The position numbers were made by a program, and so were the translations under genes. Below, one piece after another: positions 51,741 to 58,184 of a DNA stretch of 64,000 nucleotides. Source of the DNA: an uncultured Christensenellaceae bacterium. Its GTDB lineage: Bacteria; Bacillota; Clostridia; Christensenellales; Borkfalkiaceae. The stretch's first letter is position 1, and each line of letters opens with the position of its first letter. The notes beneath the pieces are model-generated. The model saw only the letters and a list, made by a program, of their open reading frames with translations. It was not told the origin of the DNA and did no database searches. The stretch covers positions 1 to 64,000 of the forward strand of contig CAJUKK010000011.1 of assembly GCA_910586985.1 (NCBI GenBank). The letters run 5' to 3'.

Positions 51741-52258
51741 TGAATAAGGGTATCAATTTGAACCATTTGTGTTCAAACTGATACCCTATCTGTTTGCAAT
51801 AATGGATTTTAGAACTGATTTGTAGGGAAAATTGCCTTAGTTCAGTGCTATTTTGTACTTTTTATTAAGATTCGAAAATTAGACAGAATCAGTTAAAAAT
51901 GTAACTCAAAATTCGCCAAGTCCGAACTTTCTTGTACAGCGTCATTTGGTTGATATTTATAATACAGTTCCTCGAATTTGATTGGTGTGTCATATATCTT
52001 AGAAACGAGTGCGGGCGCTCGCCGTTATATCTTGCTATATACCTTGATACGCAATGAACGGACGCTGAATAGCCTACTCTCGTGCATGATATCCGCAACA
52101 GTTTTTTCGGATATCGCATAGCCGCGATCTTTCATGATTGTGGTAATTTTACTCGATTTATATGTCTTGCGGTTGTTGTGGAAAATTTCTTCAATAATCG
52201 GATTTAATTCAGCCTTTCATTTCGCATAGAACATAGCGCTAACTAAATCGTGCTTTTT
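51741..52258 (-). mobile_element. Decayed IS3-family (IS150-like) element, copy 1
   Basis: Minus-strand fragments of a transposase catalytic domain are visible in broken frames: YNGERPHSFLRYM and, after a frame change, TPIKFEELYYKYQ. Upstream pieces (MKDRGYAISEKTVADIM) are joined directly, so the middle is deleted. At the low-coordinate end, TGAATAAGGG (51741) is followed by a 16-bp hairpin (51748-51786), probably the transposase terminator. The same end occurs at 57338. The upstream end is ill-defined. Confidence 0.75.
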
Positions 52259-52290
52259 ATTTTTTGTGGTGACTTAATTAGATTATTAAT

Positions 52291-53829
52291 TTAAACTATT
52301 TTCTTTGCGATTGCATCAAGATTGGCTTGTATTCTTTGTACATTAAATTCATCACCTATCTTGCTAAATATTTGCATTGCCTTTGAATAATCAATTTTTG
52401 ATTCTAAAAAATTGCCTTGTAGTTCTTCTACATAACCTAGACCCCAATATGCAGTGGCTTCAAGTTCGATGTTTAATCCCTTAGACCGTTTTTGTAAAAA
52501 TTTATAAATATCTATAGCTTTATTGATTATATTCTCGTCCTTTAAATCACTTTGGGAGATTGTTCCACTAAGTATAGAGGCATAATTAGCTAATGCGTTT
52601 AGGTAAAAAATATAGTCATTTGACTTTTCTAAACCGTCAACGCATTTTTTTGCCAAATCAATGGACTTGTCAAATTCTCTTGTAAAGTAAAGTGCCGAGG
52701 ATAGATAATACATTATTTCAAAATCTTCTTCGTTACTTTGGGTGATTCTTTCATTACAAAGATCAACTACTTCAGTGTATGCCTGTAACCTATAAAGAGC
52801 TTTGATTGCTTGTCGCATTGTTAAAGCATTTTCATCGTAAAATTTAATTTTCTCATATATTGAATAAGTGTACAATATATGATTAATGAGAATTTGCTTG
52901 TCATAAATTGTTGGATAATTTTCTGTTATATATTGATGTATTGTATAGTTGTTTTTACTTTCGCCTTCTTTTAGGCTAAAGCCTAAACGCTCTCCCCATA
53001 TTGATAATAAAGGAATCAAAAGACCATTAAAATAATCCAAATCATGAAATTTTTTTAGGCGAAGAACGTTTTGATTTTGAATTTCATTACTTTGTTTTGG
53101 GATTGGATCCGATACATCATAATTTAACCATATGATTTTGCGAACTTTGGCAACTTCTAAAAGTGGAACAATGTCAAAGTCGTCCGAGCACGAGTATCCC
53201 ATGACAATAAGGACTTTGCCCTTTAATATATCTAGTAAAGTTTGTCTCCAATGGGGTAGAAAGAAAAAACCATCATTCGTTTTCGCTAATGATGTTAGAG
53301 TAATCACTAATTCTTGTTTATCTTTATTAAGCAATGGGTGGCTACCATGTACTTTTAAAAGAGTCCCTGTAATATTATCAATAGTTAATTCTAAATCATC
53401 ACCTTTATATATGATTCGTTTGTTAACAGTATTGGCGGTGAACCATTCTAAATCCGAATTTTCAATGCAATTATCAAAATTAGTAGTGATAACATTCGCT
53501 CCCTGTTTTATTGCATAGGATAAAAAAGAATGCACTTTGTTATACGATTTAGATGCAAATATGTCACCTATTTTTAATGTTGCATCGCTGTATTTTCTTA
53601 TTTCATCAATTAAGCCCTCAAAACGGACATTCATGTGTGAAATTCTATCATTAACTTTCCGAACAGCTTCCTCATCGGCTTTACATTCTTGAAGTGTGGT
53701 AAAAATGAAATTGTTAACCGAGGGAAGCATTGAAGGAGCCGAGACGGAAATCCCGGCACCGCATAGAAAAACCAGTTCGTTGAATGGCAAATCAAGAATT
53801 TCGCTAATTTTGTAATTAGATTTCATCAT
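52291..53829 (-). CDS. SIR2-family NADase-like defence protein with TPR domain
   Basis: The 512-residue protein has an N-terminal SIR2_2 domain: VFLCGAGISVSAPS (NAD-binding GAGxS), VITTNFDNCIE (TNxD), LLKVHGSHPL (catalytic His region) and VLIVMGYSCSDDF (GxSxxD). The C-terminal 200 residues are helical repeats of TPR type (MYYLSSALYFTREFDKSIDLAKKC). SIR2-TPR proteins of this layout are anti-phage systems that deplete NAD on infection. It is a single leftward gene flanked by the IS remnant and the repeat at 54 kb. Confidence 0.88.
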   Translation of the reverse strand: MMKSNYKISEILDLPFNELVFLCGAGISVSAPSMLPSVNNFIFTTLQECKADEEAVRKVNDRISHMNVRFEGLIDEIRKYSDATLKIGDIFASKSYNKVHSFLSYAIKQGANVITTNFDNCIENSDLEWFTANTVNKRIIYKGDDLELTIDNITGTLLKVHGSHPLLNKDKQELVITLTSLAKTNDGFFFLPHWRQTLLDILKGKVLIVMGYSCSDDFDIVPLLEVAKVRKIIWLNYDVSDPIPKQSNEIQNQNVLRLKKFHDLDYFNGLLIPLLSIWGERLGFSLKEGESKNNYTIHQYITENYPTIYDKQILINHILYTYSIYEKIKFYDENALTMRQAIKALYRLQAYTEVVDLCNERITQSNEEDFEIMYYLSSALYFTREFDKSIDLAKKCVDGLEKSNDYIFYLNALANYASILSGTISQSDLKDENIINKAIDIYKFLQKRSKGLNIELEATAYWGLGYVEELQGNFLESKIDYSKAMQIFSKIGDEFNVQRIQANLDAIAKKIV

Positions 53830-54056
53830 ATTAATATAGTTTTAGAAGTTGCGCCTCAATTTAAATTTTGTATAGGGAATTATTATCAAAAAGATATTTG
53901 ATTTGTTAAATCAAATTCACTTTCAGCCCATAAATGACTTTTTTATTATAGCAAAAATAATCTTTTTAATCAATGTTTAATCTAAAAAAGAAAAAACATT
54001 TTATAACCTTTAAGGAAAAATCTTCAGGAGAGGAGTTCAATTTACGTCCAAGTCGT
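53830..54056. other. AT-rich gap ending at the repeat junction
   Basis: No gene is visible. The leftward promoter of the SIR2 gene must lie here. The last bases before 54057 (..TACGTCCAAGTCGT) would be the right end of the left island; they encode a different integrase C-terminus (LHDLDVN) when read in the minus direction. Confidence 0.5.
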
Positions 54057-54225
54057 GCAGCCAAGTAGGAATGAGTTGAACTCGTTTGTTCAGCTCATTT
54101 TTGCTATAATGACGCGTTTCAAAGCGGAAAATCCACCAACGAATCACAAAACCCCGACAATCGTCGGGGTCTGTTTTTTCCGTGTAGAGATAATAGATTT
54201 CAATTTTATCGTCGTAGAGTATCAC
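54037..54225 (-). pseudogene. 3' remnant of a second serine integrase gene
   Basis: The frame encodes the last part of the integrase found at 93-1646 (ILYDDKIEIYYLYTEKTDPDDCRGFVIRWWIFRFETRHYSKNELNKRVQLIPTWL), then ends HDLDVN instead of PLADSNCRHCG. Homology continues at DNA level to 54288. Everything encoding the catalytic, recombinase and zinc-ribbon domains is missing. The ending shows what the integrase tail would be when the island end, not the tRNA, lies next to the att core. Confidence 0.85.
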
Positions 54226-54288
54226 TTTATCAATTAGCCAGTCAATTAACGCTTGCGGGGATTTTTTAATTCCCGTTCGCAGATATTC
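54057..54288. repeat. Direct repeat copy 2 (internal att junction)
   Basis: Gap-free partner of 128-359. It starts at GCAGCCA and ends where a deletion has joined the integrase coding sequence to an ArpU-like gene. Recombination between the two GCAGCCA cores would release about 54 kb carrying the integrase, the carbohydrate locus, the phage-like module and the SIR2 and ASCH genes. Confidence 0.8.
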
Positions 54289-54289
54289 T

Positions 54290-54585
54290 ATGAAAAATTT
54301 ACAGGAAATCAGAGCGGAATTGAAGATTATCCGAGAATATCATTTTGTACTTAAATCGGCGGAAAAGGCGTGGAAATTTTAGTCCCTGCCGATATCAAGC
54401 GGTTTATGGAGAATTATTCCCGTGCGATTGAGAGTGCGTCCAAACCCCTTCGGCGCGTTTATTGCGGGCTGTACGAAAGCGGTCTAACGCAAAAGGCGTT
54501 GGCGGCAGAATGGGGCGTTACGGAGAAGTACGTTCAGATACTCAACAAGCGGCTGTTGCTGTATTTGCAGAATTTTTTATTGTGA
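54290..54585 (+). pseudogene. ArpU/sigma-like regulator, paralogue 3, frameshifted
   Basis: ATG 54290 opens MKNLQEIRAELKIIREYHFVLKSAEK, matching 47497, but a one-base loss near 54368 (GAAAAGGCGTGG) shifts the frame to an early stop. The rest of the protein (EILVPADIKRFMENYSRAIESASKPLRRVYCGLYESGLTQKALAAEWGVTEKYVQILNKRLLLYLQ) continues in another frame to 54585. A GTG at 54370 could start a 71-residue HTH fragment. It directly follows the integrase remnant, so its original RBS and promoter have been lost. Confidence 0.85.
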
Positions 54586-54628
54586 TGCAAAAAATTTTGT
54601 CATGATACCCCCTTTACCCAAAAATTGC

Positions 54629-54638
54629 ATGTTATAAT
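54629..54638 (+). promoter_or_regulatory. Extended -10 promoter for the toxin-like gene
   Basis: TGTTATAAT (54630-54638) is a consensus extended -10 with no strong -35, about 27 bp before the ATG at 54665. AAAGGAG lies between. Confidence 0.55.
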
Positions 54639-54664
54639 TAGAGTAAAACAAAAGGAGAATTTTA

Positions 54665-55228
54665 ATGAGTTTATTTGACGGGTTTTTTAAGAAAAAAGTG
54701 GCTACGTTTTTGAAAGAAGGAGACGGTTGGCATGATAGTCCGTTGGATATAGAGATGTGCGGAGGAATTGCGGTGGCGGATCCGATGACGCATACTTGCG
54801 AAATTTGCGTTGCAATCAATAAAACAATATTCAAAAATAATAATAAACCTGATGAAGAACAACATCCGTTTTGTAAATGCACACAAATTCCTACCGAATT
54901 GAATGAAGTTACGCTTGAATTTTCAATGGGAAAAATCAAGGATTACTTATTCGTCAAAAAGGTTGACTTAATGAAAAGTATGGGATATATTATTGACGAT
55001 GCCGAGGAAGTTTACAATATCATTGCAGAATCTGCCAAAAAAGAATTTTTGAAAGGGAAATATGAACTGGGCGTGTTGAATAGATACGGGAAACGAGTGA
55101 GCATTGCAGTGGAATTAGCAGGAAAGCGCGATAAGAATGGTCGCGTATATCGGTTTATCAGTGGATGGATGGCATATCCGAACGGAAAATTGCACAATAA
55201 TACGCCTTTTTCGGGCTTTGTAAAATAA
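54665..55228 (+). CDS. Cys-cluster protein with DUF6883-like C-terminus (toxin candidate)
   Basis: The 187-residue protein has an N-terminal part with a Cys/His cluster (THTCEICVAINKT..EEQHPFCKC), similar to the zinc cluster in phage Mu F-like and polymorphic-toxin proteins. The C-terminal half (GKIKDYLFVKKVDLMKSMGYIIDDAEEVYNII..LGVLNRYGKRVSIAVEL) resembles DUF6883-type toxin domains. It is followed 12 bp later by a small acidic gene of immunity type. AAAGGAG precedes ATG. The toxin role is an inference from this pairing. Confidence 0.6.
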   Translation: MSLFDGFFKKKVATFLKEGDGWHDSPLDIEMCGGIAVADPMTHTCEICVAINKTIFKNNNKPDEEQHPFCKCTQIPTELNEVTLEFSMGKIKDYLFVKKVDLMKSMGYIIDDAEEVYNIIAESAKKEFLKGKYELGVLNRYGKRVSIAVELAGKRDKNGRVYRFISGWMAYPNGKLHNNTPFSGFVK

Positions 55229-55240
55229 GGAGGAAAAGTT

Positions 55241-55579
55241 ATGAAGTATTTAGATCGGGTTCGCGTTCTTACGGATGAATATGAACAATACGGAATTCAC
55301 AAGGGGGACGAAGGTCATATTTTAGCCGCTGAAATTCGTCGCGGAACGTTTTTGTTTTATAGAGAAGATCCTAAAACGCTTGCGGATGATTTGAGCGCTT
55401 CTATTAAAATAGAGGATTTGGAAGTAATAGAAAGTTCAGATGTAACGGATGAGGATATTTTAGAAGAATTACCGCTTCATAATCCCGAATGGGGCTGCAA
55501 GGTGGAGGATGGTTATATTCTGAATTTGAAAGGCGAGCGGTTAAACAAGTACGCTTATAACTATACTGTACCGGCTTAA
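55241..55579 (+). CDS. DUF4926-like small protein (immunity candidate)
   Basis: The 112-residue acidic protein begins MKYLDRVRVLTDEYEQYGIHKGDEGHILAAEIRRGTFLF, similar to DUF4926, a small SH3-like beta domain often encoded next to DUF6883 proteins. The second half is acidic (EDLEVIESSDVTDEDILEELPLHNPEWGCK). AAGGAGG precedes the ATG. Acidic composition, small size and position directly after the candidate toxin suggest an immunity protein or antitoxin. Confidence 0.65.
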   Translation: MKYLDRVRVLTDEYEQYGIHKGDEGHILAAEIRRGTFLFYREDPKTLADDLSASIKIEDLEVIESSDVTDEDILEELPLHNPEWGCKVEDGYILNLKGERLNKYAYNYTVPA

Positions 55580-55847
55580 AAAAGAGCGTGGTCGTTCGCA
55601 CTCTTGAAAGCATTTTTAGCGCTAACCATTGCGAATTTCAAATGCCATTTCTATTTCGATTAGAAACGTTTGTTGCGTTAGGATGAGTGTTATTCCGATA
55701 AAGTAATTCGCGGCGGTTACAGCGCTGTTTCTCGACTTAAAACAGTGGTTTAACAGTGGGGGATAGAATTGCGGTTAAAATCTATGAAACAGTAAGAATA
55801 ACGCACCGTTTCACAGTGGGGGTATAGTTTCGACTCTATATTGCGCA
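55580..55847. other. Intergenic region with terminator-like hairpin
   Basis: Just after the immunity-like gene, AAAGAGCG..CGCACTCTT forms a hairpin (about 55582-55606) that may terminate rightward transcription. Two short direct repeats of ACAGTGGGGG lie at about 55754 and 55813. No gene is visible before the leftward sigma-like gene. Confidence 0.4.
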
Positions 55848-56501
55848 TTAACCGTAAATCGCCGTGTACCGCTTACGCATTTTGATAAAGTATTCGTAAA
55901 TGGTCGCTTGCGCTCTTTCAAGGATTCTTCCTATCTCGGGATAGCTTAACCCCGACATTCTACATTCCAAAGCAACTCGCATATTATCGGATAAATTCAG
56001 GCTCTCTACAATCTTATCGCATTTTGTATAATCCTGCTCGATTTCTTCTCTTATTTCGATCGTAGGTTCGCTTATGGGCGTTAAAGCATCAAGGCTTATA
56101 AGGCGGGAACTGTCTCTCGATTTGCGGTTAATCAGTTTCATCATCTTTCTGATATAGGCGATTCTTACCGTTATCTTTTTTTCCTTCTTTGTATAGCCTA
56201 TAACATCATCTAAATGCTGCCCGTAGTATTCGCAGAGATACAATGCACATTCCTGCACCAAATCGTAACCATCGCTTAACGAACGGCTTACGTCGTCTCT
56301 GTTCTTGATGTCTTTGAACAGATTGGTATTTAACTGCTGCATACGCGTTCCCGCATAACTAATGAGATAGCGCGTTTCCATAAACGCTATGATTTCGGAC
56401 ATAGCGAATACGTTATTGGGCGAGATAGGATCTTTCAGAACATTGTAATCAAAGTTCTTGTACCTTATTCTGCTCTCATGTTTTTTTGTCCTTCTTTTCA
56501 T
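55848..56501 (-). CDS. Sigma-factor-like protein, copy 2
   Basis: The 217-residue protein is closely related to that at 47858 over its whole length, including the C-terminal HTH (LNLSDNMRVALECRMSGLSYPEIGRILERAQATIYEYFIKMRKRY). The N-terminus has an extra basic segment (MKRRTKKHESRIRYKNFDYN). ATG 56501 is chosen because CGGAGGTATCCAAA lies upstream exactly as in copy 1. In this copy the toxin/immunity-like pair is inserted between it and the ArpU-like gene. Confidence 0.75.
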   Translation of the reverse strand: MKRRTKKHESRIRYKNFDYNVLKDPISPNNVFAMSEIIAFMETRYLISYAGTRMQQLNTNLFKDIKNRDDVSRSLSDGYDLVQECALYLCEYYGQHLDDVIGYTKKEKKITVRIAYIRKMMKLINRKSRDSSRLISLDALTPISEPTIEIREEIEQDYTKCDKIVESLNLSDNMRVALECRMSGLSYPEIGRILERAQATIYEYFIKMRKRYTAIYG

Positions 56502-56649
56502 TTTGGATACCTCCGAGATTTTTGATTTGCCGTTCGGCAGGGCGAACGAGGCATAGGACTTCATTCGGAGGATGTTGTGTTTCGTCTAATTTTTGATGTC
56601 AACGGTGGCAATAAAAGTGAAATAATGACGGGAGGAGATGCCCCACAAC

Positions 56650-56739
56650 CAAAAAATTGCGTTAAAAGAAAAAACACCGAACGGAAAAGTGCGGTGCTGA
56701 AAATATTAAGTTCGGTTTCAAATTCAAAGCAATTTTTTG
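56650..56739. ncRNA. Structured leader element, copy 2
   Basis: Second copy of the element at 48637. The outer stem CAAAAAATTGC / GCAATTTTTTG is unchanged. The inner hairpin is CACCGAAC / GTGCGGTG, with one mismatch compared with copy 1. It is followed by the promoter-like sequence at 56744. Confidence 0.55.
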
Positions 56740-56743
56740 CCCG

Positions 56744-56772
56744 TTGACATCGGGGAAGGACTATGCTACGAT
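56744..56772 (+). promoter_or_regulatory. Rightward sigma-A promoter, copy 2
   Basis: TTGACA (56744-56749) and TACGAT (56767-56772) are separated by 17 bp. The leader ends in CTCGGAGGAAT but no ORF follows it. Confidence 0.6.
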
Positions 56773-56893
56773 AAGCCCGACGAAACGGCAAAAAATCTCG
56801 GAGGAATATATAGAATTTGTCAGTTAACGGTATGGAACAAGTAAAAATATGTTATAATAATGTTGATGATAATAAAAATTTGCTAAAAAGGGG

Positions 56894-56922
56894 TTGACTT
56901 TTATCCCTCAATAGCATATAAT
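56894..56922 (+). promoter_or_regulatory. Sigma-A promoter of the DUF3800-associated RNA
   Basis: TTGACT (56894-56899) and TATAAT (56917-56922) are separated by 17 bp. Transcription would begin near 56930, just before the GC-rich structured stretch. Confidence 0.8.
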
Positions 56923-56929
56923 ATTATCA

Positions 56930-57002
56930 AGAAAAATAAATTTGGGCTGGGTTGAAATTCCCGAGGTCCACCGCGGCGGGGGTATTCCTCGCCACTTTTT
57001 TT
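56930..57002 (+). ncRNA. Small structured RNA directly upstream of a DUF3800 gene
   Basis: About 70 nt lie between a consensus promoter and a terminator-like stem GGCGGGG / CCTCGCC (56975-56993, five-base loop) followed by seven or more T. The 5' part (GGGCTGGG...TTCCCGAGGTCC) can fold too, and the GC-rich block stands out in AT-rich surroundings. Comparative genomics (Weinberg et al. 2017) described several 'DUF3800' RNA motifs upstream of DUF3800 genes; this fits that arrangement, though I cannot say which class. Confidence 0.65.
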
Positions 57003-57006
57003 GCGT

Positions 57007-57378
57007 ATGAGAAAGAATTTGAGTATTTTTATTGATGAGTCTGGGGACTTTGGAAAGTATAATAATATTGCACCATATTATTTGGTGACTATGCTTTTTC
57101 ATGATCAAAAACATAGTATTAACGAATTATTACAATACTTATCTGACAGTCTATCGATGAAAAGTTATTCGGAACATTGTTTACATACGGGACCGTTGAT
57201 TCGAAAAGAAGAAGTATATGAGTTAATGACGATAGACGAAAGAAAAAGTATTTTAAATTGCTTTATGAATTTCGCAAGTAAAGTGGAATTTAAATATATA
57301 ACTTTTGTCGTAGAGAAAAGAGAAGACTTTAATCAATTGAATAAGGGTATCAATTCGAACCATTTGCGTTCAAACTGA
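57007..57378 (+). pseudogene. DUF3800-domain protein, truncated by an IS element
   Basis: The frame opens MRKNLSIFIDESGDFG, the signature start of DUF3800, a domain with an RNase H-like acidic core. It continues for about 110 residues to VVEKREDFNQLN. At 57338 the sequence enters the IS end and the frame reads a few unrelated residues before a stop; DUF3800 proteins are normally 200-300 residues. The ATG lies only a few bases after the RNA terminator and has no Shine-Dalgarno, so expression may depend on the RNA. Confidence 0.85.
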
Positions 57379-57662
57379 TACCCTTATCTTTTATAATAAC
57401 GGATTTTATCACCGATTTAGAGGGGAAATTGCCTTAATTCGGTGCTTTTTTGTGTCTTTTCGCAGATGAAAATAATTAGACAGAAAATCCAAAAACAGTA
57501 AATTTTGAAACGTAAAACTAAAAATCTATGGAATCCGAACTCGTTTGTACAAGTTCATTTGAATGGTAATTATAATACATATTTTCAAATTTTATCGGCG
57601 TCATATATCTTAAAAACGCGTGCGGACGTTCGCTGTTGTATTCTGAGACATATTATTGTTTG
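57338..57662 (-). mobile_element. Decayed IS3-family element, copy 2
   Basis: It has the same TGAATAAGGG end and 16-bp hairpin (57345-57383) as copy 1. On the minus strand it encodes a transposase C-terminus, YNSERPHAFLRYMTPIKFENMYYNY, in one clean frame around 57540-57650. The rest of the transposase is absent or unreadable. Its insertion or remnant end breaks the DUF3800 gene. Confidence 0.75.
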
Positions 57663-58053
57663 CGATAATCAGGAAAAATGTTTTTGTATTTGAACAAATT
57701 AGACCGATTTCGTTTTCGCCATGCGTCGGGTGTAACGCTGAATTGATCCTGAAAATTCCGCTATAACTGTTTTGCGAATCGTATTCGAGCATTGTCGCAA
57801 TTTGAGAAATCGGCAAATCTGCATCGGAAGTAGAATGTGTTTTGTCCACCGAGTGCATATAGAAATTGTGCGCTCTATAAAAATGACGGGTAGGTTCCCG
57901 ATTTTTGATTACTTACTATGCGACGGTGCGGGCAGGTGTCTTGTTTGTAAGCGTAAACTTGCGCGACTGTTAAAAGCAAAGTCTAACAAAAAAGACGGGC
58001 GCAAAAAAAGCGAGATGAAATTTAAAAAAGTACAAAATATTTTCGACAGACGC
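57663..58053. other. Non-coding or decayed stretch
   Basis: Short frames exist on both strands (for example a Lys-rich one with CDGAGRCLVCKRKLARLLK near 57915-57975) but none has a good RBS or recognised family. It probably consists of broken gene pieces between the IS remnant and the GH31 operon. Confidence 0.4.
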
Positions 58054-58082
58054 TTGCATTAAAAGTGAAATTGTGTTATACT
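58054..58082 (+). promoter_or_regulatory. Promoter of the GH31-GH36 operon
   Basis: TTGCAT (58054-58059) and TATACT (58077-58082) are 17 bp apart, about 100 bp before the GH31 start codon. Confidence 0.7.
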
Positions 58083-58184
58083 CTCATAAAGTGTTTGCGG
58101 GTCTATCGTTCTTATCTTTATACTATGGCGAATGACCGAAATGCGTCCCTGTTCGGTGAATAAATAAAAAAGGAACGGATAACT

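Noticed and set aside
57772..58062. A 96-codon frame with a Cys pair and Lys-rich tail
   Set aside because: No RBS, and the composition is mixed. It spans what look like broken pieces between the IS remnant and the GH31 promoter.
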